DNA from: Dyadobacter chenwenxiniae
Lineage (GTDB): Bacteria; Bacteroidota; Bacteroidia; Cytophagales; Spirosomataceae
Length of the DNA stretch: 64,000 nt
Assembly (NCBI RefSeq): GCF_022869785.1
Contig: NZ_CP094997.1
Location: 2,666,001 to 2,730,000, forward strand
Direction: 5' to 3'
Numbering within the stretch: the first letter of the stretch is position 1; each line of letters begins with the position of its first letter. Below are positions 46,053 to 55,257 of this stretch, in pieces. The position numbers were made by a program, and so were the translations under genes. Under the pieces are notes generated by a model, which made no database searches, was not told where the DNA came from, and saw only the letters and a program-made list of their open reading frames with translations.

Positions 46053-46860
46053 TTCGGAGCGGTTTCGTCTTTACATATGTTGTAAAGTTGCATCCGCAAC
46101 TTGCCTTGAAATATTTGCTAAAATGTGCTGCATCGTTGAAACCGAGCTTATATGCGATGTTTTTCAGATTGGCATTTTGTGCCGCCGCCATTTGCTTCGC
46201 TTGTCTGATCAGTCGCTCGCGGATGTTTGCCCCGGCCGAAAGCCCTGTTTCGCGTTTGATGACTTTATTCAGATAATTGGGAGTTACCGCCAGTGCATCC
46301 GCATAGTCACTGACTTTCTTGAATTCCAAATATTTGCTTTCCAGCAGGCTAAAAAACCGGATTGCCAAAACAGCATCTGATTTGATATCAGGCCCCAGGA
46401 CAATTGATTTTTGTTTGGATAAATAAATCAAAACAATACGCAGGTAAGCGGACAAAACTTCAATTTTCGAACCGGTGGAATGCTTCAATTCCCATTGCAT
46501 ACATTCGATGACGCTCCCGATTCCTTCTGCACTAAGTTCACCAATTTCGTATATCCTCGACACAAGATTGGAACTATACGCACTTGTAAATTTAAAATTT
46601 ACTGGTAACATTTCTGCTTGGAAGCGAATCACCAATCCATCCAATTTGTATGCTTGTTCCAAATTGATTGATTGGCCTGGTTTCAGGAGAAGCGCATTTT
46701 CTGCTGAAATGGTATAAACTTCCGAACCGGACGACAACTGACAATTACTTCCTTTTATCAAAATGATCTCGACAAACTCGTACTTCGTGTCTGCCCTATT
46801 TTTAAAATAGTCAGCAGTCAACACCAGTATTTCCAAGGGCTCAGTCAGATCAGTTTGCAT
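46036..46860 (-). CDS. AraC-family transcriptional regulator
   Basis: A regulator of about 274 residues with an N-terminal cupin-like ligand domain (VEIILIKGSNCQLSSGSEVY, ENALLLKPGQSINLEQAYKL) and a C-terminal AraC domain (DYADALAVTPNYLNKVIKRE, LKNIAYKLGFNDAAHFSKYF). I use the ATG at 46860 (MQTDLTEPL); a TTG at 46905 would add 15 residues. It is the first gene of the long minus-strand run and overlaps DUF2490, so it likely controls the run and itself. Tandem palindromes lie about 160-215 bases upstream of the ATG. The inducer is unknown. Confidence 0.9.
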   Translation of the reverse strand: MQTDLTEPLEILVLTADYFKNRADTKYEFVEIILIKGSNCQLSSGSEVYTISAENALLLKPGQSINLEQAYKLDGLVIRFQAEMLPVNFKFTSAYSSNLVSRIYEIGELSAEGIGSVIECMQWELKHSTGSKIEVLSAYLRIVLIYLSKQKSIVLGPDIKSDAVLAIRFFSLLESKYLEFKKVSDYADALAVTPNYLNKVIKRETGLSAGANIRERLIRQAKQMAAAQNANLKNIAYKLGFNDAAHFSKYFKASCGCNFTTYVKTKPLRNEAYI

Positions 46861-47022
46861 ATCAATCGAATTTGCTTTTTCACTTTCAAATTCGATTGCA
46901 ACCAATTATGTGCCACTTCTGCGTTTATCCTTAAAATAGCGCCTCAATAAATACAATATACTGATTTTGAACACATTAATATATAGAATGACTTCAATTC
47001 AATTTATCAAAAACCCATGCAG

Positions 47023-47075
47023 CTCCGAAATTTTCGGGGGAGGCTTTTTTCAGACTCCGATATTTTCGGAGTCTG
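47023..47075. promoter_or_regulatory. Two tandem palindromes upstream of the AraC gene
   Basis: One unit, CTCCGAAATTTTCGG, starts at 47023. The second, CTCCGATATTTTCGGAG, starts at 47055 and is part of a perfect 10-bp stem (47051-47060 with 47066-47075). They are 32 bases apart, about three helical turns, so they lie on the same face of the DNA. They sit just past the sigma-54-type regulator stop and 160-215 bases upstream of the AraC gene ATG. An operator or enhancer site for the regulator encoded at 47086 or for the AraC protein is the best reading. A T-run at 47045-47050 also allows a plus-strand terminator, but no plus-strand gene ends there. Confidence 0.55.
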
Positions 47076-47085
47076 TGTGACGAAT

Positions 47086-49062
47086 TCAAAACTTATTTGA
47101 TTCTGTAAAATTCGTAAAATCTTCGCGTTGAATGCCGAGTTTTGCCATTCTGGATTCCAGTGTAGTAGGCTTTAAATTCAACAATTCAGCAGCTCCATTT
47201 GCACCGCGGATCAGCCCTTTTGATTTTCGTAAAATGGATATGATATATTCTCGCTCCGTCTCTCTCTGAATGTTCTTGACATCTTCAAGCGTTGCAATGT
47301 TCAATTTGTCGGTGCTTTCAATGCCCTTGTTGGTCAGGCTTCGCTTCAATTCCAGCTTCGATTTCCCGTCATTCAAAATCACAGATTGTTCTATTACATT
47401 TTCGAGCTCGCGAATGTTGCCTGGCCAATCATAGGCATTCAATCCTTCCATCATGGATTCGGCAACACCCGGAAAAAGCCTGCCAAATTCGTGGCAAAAT
47501 TTATTTGCGAAGAATTCGGTCAACGCAGGTATGTCACTTTTTCGCTCCCTCAATGCCGGTAATGTAATGGGAAATACATTCAACCGATAATACAGGTCAA
47601 GTCTGAATGTTCCTTTTGCGACTTCCTTTTCAAGGTTTCTGTTGGTGGCAGCAATGATCCTGACATTTACTTTTTTGGAAATGCTGCTGCCAATGTATTC
47701 GACTTCCTTTTCCTGCAAAACACGCAAAAGCTTCACCTGCATATCCAATGGAAGCTCTCCGATTTCATCCAGAAAAATAGTCCCGTCATTGGCTTGTTCA
47801 AACTTGCCCTTACGCTTTTCGCTAGCACCGGTAAATGCGCCCTTTTCGTGGCCGAACAACTCCGATTCTATCAATGCAGAAGGAATAGCAGCGCAATTGA
47901 CTTTGACAAATGGGCCATTTTTCCTCGGCGAATTGGAATGGATAGACCGTGCAATATTCTCTTTACCAGTGCCACTCTCGCCAAGGATCAGCACGGAAGT
48001 CGTGTAGGGAGCAACTTGCATGGTTAGATCCAGGGCGCTCAGTAAAAGGGGATGATTACCAATAATGCCTTTGAAACCGGATTGAAATATTGCTGCACTG
48101 TTCTTTGGTTGTACCATATTGGATGATAAGGCCGGTGATTCGGCAGTATCAAATCCAGTTTGCGCAACGTCGCTCAAATGGGTTTTCAGACTTTGCAACA
48201 AATTAATGTGCCTTGTCGAATAAGCATTAGGCTGTCGGCTGTAAAAGAAATAATGAACAACCAATCCATTATGCAAAGCCACAGGCAAAACTAGATACGA
48301 TTTCAATTTGAATGTATCGGCAAGGACCTTCTGAAGTGTTACCGGCGCAGACATTTCGACAGCAGATAAGTCATCGTAAATATTCGCATCCGTGTCTATT
48401 GGACTATTGTCCGCCACCATCGCGAGCGCAGGATCCTTCAAACCTAAAATGGTCGCAAACTCTTTTTTGCCTAAGAACTGATACTCGTTGAAACCGATAC
48501 GTAAATAAGCCAGATCATTAAACTGCCCGGTTTTAAATGGCCTCGTACCAGAAGCAATTAGATCAAAGGGAACAAATGGCTGAATGACCCCGGCCATTTT
48601 CAACAACTTTTGATCAGCATCCAGCACTTCCTGGCTGATATCGCTCATCTGTTTTTGTAAAAGAGTTTCCTGGCGCAACTTTGAATCCAGACTGTGCGTG
48701 TGGCGATACCACGCAATGTCCAATGAAACGAGTAAATCTTTTTCCCTAAACGGCTTGACTAAAAACCCATCCGGCTCCGTAGACTTGGCTTCTTCCAGTA
48801 TTTTCTGGCTCGAATTGGCCGACAGATAAATGAAGGCAATATTTTCAGCACGTAATGTTCTGGCAAAATCAATTCCCGACAACTTACCTTTCAACTGGAT
48901 ATCAAGAATGACAAGATCCGGCTTTTGTTTCTTAATACTTTCGTCCGCTTCTTCCACCGAAGCCGAGATGCCATTCACCTTGTAACCGGCCTGCTTCAAA
49001 ACTACGCGCAGGTCATTGGCTACAATAAATTCATCCTCTACGATAAGCACATTACCACTCAT
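47086..49062 (-). CDS. Sigma-54-dependent response regulator (NtrC type)
   Basis: A 658-residue regulator. The receiver domain (1-120) has acidic Glu9/Asp10, phospho-acceptor Asp54 (VILDIQLKG) and Lys103. A GAF-like region follows (about 150-320; LVLPVALHNGLVVHYFF). The AAA+ domain has Walker A GESGTGKENIA (near 360), the sigma-54 contact loop GAFTGAS (near 407) and the Walker B IFLDEIGELP. A Fis-type helix-turn-helix ends the protein (GANGAAELLNLKPTTLESRM). It activates sigma-54 promoters after phosphorylation. It follows the kinase gene at 49086 by 23 bases, so the two are a two-component pair. The targets are probably among the neighbouring genes. Confidence 0.95.
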   Translation of the reverse strand: MSGNVLIVEDEFIVANDLRVVLKQAGYKVNGISASVEEADESIKKQKPDLVILDIQLKGKLSGIDFARTLRAENIAFIYLSANSSQKILEEAKSTEPDGFLVKPFREKDLLVSLDIAWYRHTHSLDSKLRQETLLQKQMSDISQEVLDADQKLLKMAGVIQPFVPFDLIASGTRPFKTGQFNDLAYLRIGFNEYQFLGKKEFATILGLKDPALAMVADNSPIDTDANIYDDLSAVEMSAPVTLQKVLADTFKLKSYLVLPVALHNGLVVHYFFYSRQPNAYSTRHINLLQSLKTHLSDVAQTGFDTAESPALSSNMVQPKNSAAIFQSGFKGIIGNHPLLLSALDLTMQVAPYTTSVLILGESGTGKENIARSIHSNSPRKNGPFVKVNCAAIPSALIESELFGHEKGAFTGASEKRKGKFEQANDGTIFLDEIGELPLDMQVKLLRVLQEKEVEYIGSSISKKVNVRIIAATNRNLEKEVAKGTFRLDLYYRLNVFPITLPALRERKSDIPALTEFFANKFCHEFGRLFPGVAESMMEGLNAYDWPGNIRELENVIEQSVILNDGKSKLELKRSLTNKGIESTDKLNIATLEDVKNIQRETEREYIISILRKSKGLIRGANGAAELLNLKPTTLESRMAKLGIQREDFTNFTESNKF

Positions 49063-49085
49063 ATAAACAGGTATAATTTAAAAAG

Positions 49086-51560
49086 CTAATTTACCAAATT
49101 AAATCTGACAGTGATATGTACGCCATGATCACTTTCTATTTTGAACACACCATTCAATTGCTTTGTTAGCCCTTGCATCAGATCCAGCCCCAGGGAATTA
49201 TGCTGCATAATGTCCAAACCTGCCGGCAATCCGACACCATTATCCGATATCCTGAGCAGTATATGTTCCGCTCCGTCGCGATGCAGATCAATGCGGACGC
49301 CACCCATTTCCACATTTAGGAAAGCATATTTGATTGCGTTAACGATCCCTTCATTGATGATGAGCCCCAGTGGAATGACTGATGCCACATCCAGGTACAA
49401 TGCTTCAATATATTGCTCGAAAGTGATACGGTTTCCTGTTGAAAAACTGTCTTGCAAGTTACAGACCAATTCATTGACATATTCCTTCATGGAAATAGTG
49501 GACATGTTCTGATCCATGTAAAGTTTCTGATGGATCAGTGACATGGCCTGCATCCGTCGAAGGCTGTCTTTTACAGCAAGAATCGCAGCATCGTCTTTTA
49601 GATACGCGGTTTGTGTATTGAGCAAGCTTGTAACGATTTGAAGGTTATTTTTTACTCGGTGATGCACTTCCGTAATCAGCCATTCTTTTTCTTCCAGCAA
49701 TTTATTTTGCTCGGCATTAAGTGTTTGCAAGAAATGGTTTTTGCGGTCCAGCTCCTTTTGATTTGCTTCCAGTACGCGGTTACTTCTTTGTTTGATCAGA
49801 TATCGATTATAAAGCAGTCCGATAATCACGAGCAATAATCCCGCGGCTGCCAGCATAATGTTTTTCAGTTCATTTGCCTGTTTATTTTTATTATGGAGTA
49901 ATTCAATATCTTTTTTCCTTTGTGCAGTTTCATATTGAACCTGTAATTCCTCGATTTGTCTGCTTTTTGCAATACTGAAGATGGAATCATTTAATGCCTT
50001 ATTTCTCAGCAAATACTGCATAGCTGAAATGTAATTTCCGGCCGCAGAATCTGCCTTATATAGCACCATGTAAAGCCCCTTAGTTTCTGACAATGAGTTA
50101 ATTCCCTCTGATGCATTTAATGCTTTCTTTAAATAAAGTGCGGCCGTCTTATATTCTTTTTTACTTAAAAAATATTGCCCGATTTCATTATAAACATCAG
50201 TATAGATTTCATTGTTATTCTGCAACTGACTACTAATCGTTATTAATTTGTTATAGTATCGATCCGCCTGACGATTTTGATGCGCCGAGCGATAGCAATA
50301 AGCCAGAGAGGCCGCCATGCTTGCTTCCGCATATATCCCAAAAGGCTTATTATTTGTCTGATAGGCAAGCATAAATGCCAAAGCCTCCTTTTCCCTTTTT
50401 AATTTTATTAATTCTCTGGCCAAAAAACCTGCGTCCCTGATTGTGTAGGGATTGCTATCATCAGCAAGTAATTTCCGTCGTACCACTTTTCGATACCATT
50501 CCAAACTTTTTTCATGTTTTCCCAGCTCTCTATACATATTGGCAAGGCGACTGTAAAAGGTAGTTGCCCTAGCAGTATCATGTGTAGCCTCCATTCCCTC
50601 AATGGTTTTTAACCCATAAAAAATAGCCTTACTATACTCACCTTTATAACGGTAAGTAACTGACAATAAATCATATACATAGTGAATGTTTTGATAGCCT
50701 ATCGCTTTGTAACGCCGAAGGACCACAAGCAGCTGCGATTCAGCAAGCGCCAGTCTGCCTTGCACCAGATTAATGTCGGCAATGCTTTTTAATGCTTCGA
50801 TTTCTTTTGCTTCGCTACCCGACTGCTTGTAAAGCGCAGCCATCTGTTGATAGCAATACAACCTGGTAATGCCGCTATTATCGCGCGACGAGATCAACTT
50901 GGCGAGCTCTTGCCATATACTGGCCTGGATTTCTTCTTCGCCGGGTATGTTAATACAGTCAATCAGTTCTTTAAATTTTTTCTTTCCAACATTTACATTT
51001 CCGTTTTTAAACTCAAAGATTGCGCGGGCATGAAGAGTTTCATTTTGCCATTTTTGAGCAGAAAGCGTCTTGGCATTTTTGTCTGCATCTAGCAAAAAAG
51101 CAAGTGAACTGTCTGTGTCGGCCTTCGTTTTATTTTGCTTAGCCATGTAATAATTGGCCAGAGTGATGGCAAATCGAATGCGGGTGGAATCTCGCAATGT
51201 GCTTAATAAGCTGATGGCAGATTTCAGCTCATTATTTTTAATAAATAGATCTCCTTTCAATAAGATCGCGTCGTCCTGTCCCCTTTGGTATTTCAAAGCT
51301 TGGCTCAAATAAAACATTTTATTTGCGAAATATAGCGCGCTGTCAGCGTGGCTTTTCAACTTGCCGGCACTATTAAGATAATGCCGGCTTAGCTTGTCAT
51401 AAATATGCACGCGATGGGTATCAGCCTTGCTATTACGGAGCTGCAACAGTAATTCTGGATGATTATCTTTTCCTTTTTTGGAAACGTCACGTAGCGGGGC
51501 CATTAATAAAATGGCAGAGATAATGATCGGGAAAATTATTCTGGCCTTACCAAAATGCAT
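49086..51560 (-). CDS. TPR-containing sensor histidine kinase (HisKA_2 type), partner of the sigma-54 regulator
   Basis: A kinase of about 824 residues from the ATG at 51560 (MHFGKARIIF); an ATG at 51608 would add 16 residues. It has an N-terminal signal or membrane segment (IIFPIIISAILLMAPL), a periplasmic TPR array (KGEYSKAIFYGLKTIEGMEA, YKTAALYLKKALNASEGI), one span (IMLAAAGLLLVIIGLLYNRY), a coiled linker, the HisKA_2 site EVHHRVKNNLQI (His633/His634 from this start), and a HATPase domain (IINEGIVNAIKYAF, ISDNGVGLPAG). It is a full-length paralogue of the kinase at 28327. The response regulator gene follows directly. Confidence 0.93.
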   Translation of the reverse strand: MHFGKARIIFPIIISAILLMAPLRDVSKKGKDNHPELLLQLRNSKADTHRVHIYDKLSRHYLNSAGKLKSHADSALYFANKMFYLSQALKYQRGQDDAILLKGDLFIKNNELKSAISLLSTLRDSTRIRFAITLANYYMAKQNKTKADTDSSLAFLLDADKNAKTLSAQKWQNETLHARAIFEFKNGNVNVGKKKFKELIDCINIPGEEEIQASIWQELAKLISSRDNSGITRLYCYQQMAALYKQSGSEAKEIEALKSIADINLVQGRLALAESQLLVVLRRYKAIGYQNIHYVYDLLSVTYRYKGEYSKAIFYGLKTIEGMEATHDTARATTFYSRLANMYRELGKHEKSLEWYRKVVRRKLLADDSNPYTIRDAGFLARELIKLKREKEALAFMLAYQTNNKPFGIYAEASMAASLAYCYRSAHQNRQADRYYNKLITISSQLQNNNEIYTDVYNEIGQYFLSKKEYKTAALYLKKALNASEGINSLSETKGLYMVLYKADSAAGNYISAMQYLLRNKALNDSIFSIAKSRQIEELQVQYETAQRKKDIELLHNKNKQANELKNIMLAAAGLLLVIIGLLYNRYLIKQRSNRVLEANQKELDRKNHFLQTLNAEQNKLLEEKEWLITEVHHRVKNNLQIVTSLLNTQTAYLKDDAAILAVKDSLRRMQAMSLIHQKLYMDQNMSTISMKEYVNELVCNLQDSFSTGNRITFEQYIEALYLDVASVIPLGLIINEGIVNAIKYAFLNVEMGGVRIDLHRDGAEHILLRISDNGVGLPAGLDIMQHNSLGLDLMQGLTKQLNGVFKIESDHGVHITVRFNLVN

Positions 51561-52093
51561 GTTAATCAACTTATTGATCTGCCCAATATCCGTTGACCGA
51601 CCAAACACAAAAATGCAATGGTACTAATTTTCTGTTATAACGACTATGTATAAATGACGACTGATGTTGTCAGAATCGGGACAGTTTCTTGTAGCAGTAT
51701 ATGCGAAAACGGAAAAGTGCGGAACTGTGCTACTAAAACCAGGTACCAGCCGCAATTAAAGCAGACAAGCTTTCAAATAAGTTTGTGCTCCTCCGTGAGA
51801 AGCCCGGGGCGGCTCACTGTTACTTTCTTAAACAGGGGCGTAAAGTACGTTTGGCTCTTAAAACGCATTAAAAGTGCAGTCTCGAAATAAATGTTGGGCC
51901 CCGGAGAAAGTACAATTTAACGTGAGATTGGAGCGGTTAACTGAACAATTTCAACGCTCTGAATGCTAATAGTCCAGAAACTGGAAGGATGAATAAAGTT
52001 CGCTTAAACCACCGATTAATTCAGACATTAACTTTCATAGATAAAATCTATTATCTGGTAATATGAGTTTTGCTAATCAGAACAATGTGCTGC
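51561..52093. other. Gene-free stretch upstream of the kinase-regulator pair
   Basis: About 500 bases between the kinase start and the Lrp gene stop. Short open frames exist on both strands between 51654 and 51890, one with an internal TGA reading LFKKVTVSRPGLLTEEHKLI on the minus strand. I do not recognise any product. The promoter of the kinase-regulator operon should lie at the low end of this stretch. Confidence 0.45.
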
Positions 52094-52096
52094 AAC

Positions 52097-52570
52097 CTAT
52101 TTGACGCTTATTTGAAGTGGAATCGATAAACCTACCTTTACGCAATTCATGGCGACCAATGTGCGAAAGCGTTTCATATTCGGATTGTTAAAAAATAGAC
52201 GCCTGGTTAATAATTCGTAATCACCCATACTGGCTACTGAGACAACTAAAACAAAATCCATTTCACCGGTTACATAATAACATTGTTGTACTTCGGGTGT
52301 TGCAAGGAAAGATGCCTTAGCCTGGTCAATTAAGTCTACATGCTCGCTTTCCAGTTCAACTTCGACTATTATCGTAATGCGTTGGCCAACTTTTTCGGCA
52401 TCCAAAACAGCAATGTTAGCTCGAATGACCCCATCAGCCTCCATCCGCTTGATACGACGATTAACTGCCGCAGCTGAAAGGTTGACTCGCTCTCCTATGG
52501 TCCGCTGGGGAGTAAGATTCCCTTCCTGGAGAATGGCTAAAATTTCAATATCAAAATGATCCAAAGACAT
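52097..52570 (-). CDS. Lrp/AsnC-family transcriptional regulator
   Basis: A regulator of about 157 residues from the ATG at 52570 (MSLDHFDIEILAIL); an upstream in-frame ATG at 52594 would add eight residues. The helix-turn-helix is in residues about 4-62 (TIGERVNLSAAAVNRRIKRM), and the RAM ligand domain follows (ITIIVEVELESEHVDLIDQA, VQQCYYVTGEMDFVLVVSVA). Family members sense amino acids and act as octamers on nearby promoters. It diverges from the NTF2-like gene at 52705 with 134 bases between starts. It may therefore control the beta-lactamase-type cluster on the plus strand. Confidence 0.93.
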   Translation of the reverse strand: MSLDHFDIEILAILQEGNLTPQRTIGERVNLSAAAVNRRIKRMEADGVIRANIAVLDAEKVGQRITIIVEVELESEHVDLIDQAKASFLATPEVQQCYYVTGEMDFVLVVSVASMGDYELLTRRLFFNNPNMKRFRTLVAMNCVKVGLSIPLQISVK

Positions 52571-52704
52571 TATTAAAGAATATTGGCAATACAAAGGGCA
52601 AAATGAAACAAAATTGCAGATTTACATAGATTTTAGAGAAACTATTTCAATGAAAGCGTAATATTTTTGCAGATAATTAAAGTCGATTTGTAATTATCAT
52701 AAAA

Positions 52705-53202
52705 ATGAACCCGAAAATTAGCACCCTGGTATTTTTCATGTGTCTGTATGCAAATATCCTTTTTGCTCAAAAAACCATCTCTGCGGCTCCTGACCAGCTC
52801 TACAAAGACATTGTTAAAGCGGACAGCCTCCTGTTTAATGCCTTTAATCATTGTGACAGCTTAACGTATCGTAAATTCATAAACAATGACATCGAGTTCT
52901 ATCATGACCTAGGCGGTTTAAACGTAGGTGCTGATTACGAAATGCGCTCTATAATGGAGATGTGTGCCAGAGGCAATCAAATCAGGAGAGAACTAGTCAA
53001 AAGCACTTTGGAAGTACATCCAATACAGGGATATGGTGCTGTTGAAATCGGAGTGCATACATTTTATCACACCAACAAAGGCCAGACACAGGAAAAAGTC
53101 AGTGGAACTTACAAATTTGTTCAGCTATGGCAGTTCAAAGACGGAGCCTGGAAATTAGCCCGGGTTATTAGTTACGGTCACAACGAGATGCATAATGATT
53201 AA
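52705..53202 (+). CDS. Secreted NTF2-like (DUF4440-type) protein
   Basis: A 165-residue protein with a signal peptide (STLVFFMCLYANILFAQ) and one NTF2-fold domain (ADSLLFNAFNHCDSLTYRKF, NDIEFYHDLGGLNVGADYEM, KFVQLWQFKDGAWKLARVIS). Such single-domain proteins bind small ligands or act as accessory domains; the role here is unknown. Its stop overlaps the start of the serine hydrolase gene by eight bases, so the two are co-translated. Confidence 0.82.
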   Translation: MNPKISTLVFFMCLYANILFAQKTISAAPDQLYKDIVKADSLLFNAFNHCDSLTYRKFINNDIEFYHDLGGLNVGADYEMRSIMEMCARGNQIRRELVKSTLEVHPIQGYGAVEIGVHTFYHTNKGQTQEKVSGTYKFVQLWQFKDGAWKLARVISYGHNEMHND

Positions 53203-54298
53203 GAAAGTCTTCCGTGCTCTCGTTTTTGCCTTTCTGGTCTCGGCAGTGCATGCTCAAATTAAAACCCTAAACGGAAATATAGTCTCGAGGGCATCCCTTG
53301 ATCAGTTTCTGGCATCCCAGGTGAATCCAGGTAACTTGCCTGGTTTGTCCATAGCAATCATTAATAATGGAAAGATTGTTTATCACCGGTCTATGGGAAC
53401 CACAAGTATGGAAACTCACGCACCCTTAAATGACCAGTCCATTTTTGAGGCTGCATCTTTATCCAAAACTGTTTTTACTTATTTTGTATTAAGACTCGTT
53501 GATCAGGGCATTTTGAATCTGGATACGCCATTATATAAGTACATGCTGTATGAAGACATATCTGGTGACGAGCGCTATAAATTAATCACCGCACGAATGG
53601 TGCTTGAACACACCTCTGGCCTTCCAAACTGGCGTACATCAGATCTGGCCGATAGTGCAAGACATATTGCAAAAGGAACGCTCTACCTCAAATTTAAACC
53701 AGGAACAGCGTACGCTTATTCCGGAGAGGGATATTACTACTTATCGAGGGTGATTGCAAAACTTACAAAGAATGAACTGACCACTCTGGATGTTAATTTT
53801 CAAAAAGAGGTCTCAATACCATTGGGCATGTCCTATGCCTGGTTTAGTGTTAATCCGTTCATTACCAGTCACAAAGTGACAGGATACATGAATGGCAAAG
53901 CTATTCACCGATGGCCCGGTTCATTGCCAAAGCAGGATTCGACCTGGTTTGGAGCAGCGGGAGGCCTGCATACTGAGGCTGTAAGCTATGCCACTTTTTT
54001 AATTGCGCTGATGAAAGGCCATGGACTTAAAAAGGGAACTGCCGATGAATTATTCAAGGTGCAAGTAACACTTCCGGCTGATGGAAACTATGACGGCGAC
54101 ACGGGTTGGGGGTTGGGTATTGGTATCAGACCCGGGTTTCAAGGCACCGATTATAATCACCGGGGTAACAATGGCAATTTTCAATCCTATTACCGGATCA
54201 ACCGAGACCAGCAAAGTGGATTTGTCTTTTTTACCAATTGCGACAAAGGGGGAGATTTTAATGAACGGCTTGAAAAATTCTTTCTGACGGGAAGGTAA
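53195..54298 (+). CDS. Secreted serine hydrolase of the class C beta-lactamase/DD-peptidase family
   Basis: A 367-residue protein with a signal peptide (ALVFAFLVSAVHAQ) and the penicillin-binding fold motifs Ser88-x-x-Lys91 (AASLSKTVF), Tyr175-Ser-Gly177 (YAYSGEGY) and His322-Arg-Gly324 (YNHRGNNG, in the place of KTG). HRG or HxG in motif 3 is common in esterase- and D-aminopeptidase-like members, so true beta-lactamase action is not implied. It acts in the periplasm. It overlaps the NTF2-like gene and is followed 49 bases later by a class D beta-lactamase gene. Confidence 0.9.
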   Translation: MIKKVFRALVFAFLVSAVHAQIKTLNGNIVSRASLDQFLASQVNPGNLPGLSIAIINNGKIVYHRSMGTTSMETHAPLNDQSIFEAASLSKTVFTYFVLRLVDQGILNLDTPLYKYMLYEDISGDERYKLITARMVLEHTSGLPNWRTSDLADSARHIAKGTLYLKFKPGTAYAYSGEGYYYLSRVIAKLTKNELTTLDVNFQKEVSIPLGMSYAWFSVNPFITSHKVTGYMNGKAIHRWPGSLPKQDSTWFGAAGGLHTEAVSYATFLIALMKGHGLKKGTADELFKVQVTLPADGNYDGDTGWGLGIGIRPGFQGTDYNHRGNNGNFQSYYRINRDQQSGFVFFTNCDKGGDFNERLEKFFLTGR

Positions 54299-54347
54299 TC
54301 AGAATCGGTAAGATCAAACCAACCTTTAATTTAATTAGCTATAAGCC

Positions 54348-55139
54348 ATGAAAATTCTATTGCTTCTCATATGCTACATCTTTGCATTAGATGTCACTGC
54401 ACAAAATCAAGAAACTCCTTTTCAGTCATGTAATGTGAAAGGGAGCACGACCATTTATGATTATAACAAACATCAATGGACTACCACGGACGAATCTGAC
54501 TCCCACATAGGGAGCCAACCAGCTTCTACTTTTAAAGTTATCAATCTATTGATTGCGCTTGAAACTGGTGTAATCAAAAATGAAAACGACATCATCAAGT
54601 GGCCTGGGACAACAGATACCACACTTTATGGCTATCGTCCGGATATTTACAGGGACATCTCTGTAAAGGAGGCATTTGAATTATCAGCCGGGTGGGCCTT
54701 CATTGAGCTTGCCAAGCAAGTCGGTCGGGAAAAATACAAAAAGATTTTAGAGAAGTCAAAATATGGTAATGGAGACCTTTCCGAGCAAGGAGACGATTTC
54801 TGGAATTTTGGAAAATTCGCTATATCTCCCCGTAATCAGATTGAGTTTTTGATCAATGTATATGAGAATAAGACTCCCTTTTCAAAACAGAACATCGCTA
54901 TTTTAAAGAAAGTGATGGTTACAGAGCATACAGACAGCCATACTTTAAGATCCAAAACAGGATGGACCCGGGTTGAAGGAAATGATATTGGCTGGTGGGT
55001 GGGTTATGTGGAATCAAAGGGAAACGTATATTTTTTCGCAACCCGAATTACTAAACCACGCTCAGTATCAAATCCTGGCTTTGGAGAATGCCGTAAAACA
55101 ATTACGAAAGAATTTCTAAGCCAACTAATGGCGAATTAG
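54348..55139 (+). CDS. Class D (OXA-type) beta-lactamase
   Basis: A 263-residue periplasmic protein with a signal peptide (LLLLICYIFALDVTAQ) and the class D motifs: the nucleophile Ser60-Thr-Phe-Lys63 (PASTFKVIN, Lys63 normally carboxylated), Tyr139-Gly-Asn141 (KYGNGD), Trp216-x-x-Gly219, and Lys203-Thr-Gly205 (SKTGW). Motif 2, normally Ser-x-Val, is here Ser113-Ala-Gly115 (ELSAGWAF), an atypical change next to the active site. The length is normal for OXA enzymes. It may hydrolyse penicillins and related drugs, but the motif 2 change could alter this. No integron or plasmid context is visible; it looks chromosomal. Confidence 0.9.
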   Translation: MKILLLLICYIFALDVTAQNQETPFQSCNVKGSTTIYDYNKHQWTTTDESDSHIGSQPASTFKVINLLIALETGVIKNENDIIKWPGTTDTTLYGYRPDIYRDISVKEAFELSAGWAFIELAKQVGREKYKKILEKSKYGNGDLSEQGDDFWNFGKFAISPRNQIEFLINVYENKTPFSKQNIAILKKVMVTEHTDSHTLRSKTGWTRVEGNDIGWWVGYVESKGNVYFFATRITKPRSVSNPGFGECRKTITKEFLSQLMAN

Positions 55140-55257
55140 GGCTGATAGAATTGCGAATAGTAGCCGAAGAAGAATTCAGCATGAACTACCTACGGATGAT
55201 TTAATTCCAACGTCTTAATTGCCATTATATTACACCACCTTACCTACCAATTCAATA

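Noticed and set aside
46893..46917. A sigma-54 promoter-like string on the minus strand (TGGCAC followed by TTGCA) upstream of the AraC ATG
   Set aside because: The distance between the GG and GC elements is 13 bases instead of the strict 10, so it should not be recognised by sigma-54.
51654..51890. Overlapping open frames on both strands upstream of the second kinase
   Set aside because: The plus frame has no signal of a real protein and the minus frame is broken by TGA; neither is recognisable.
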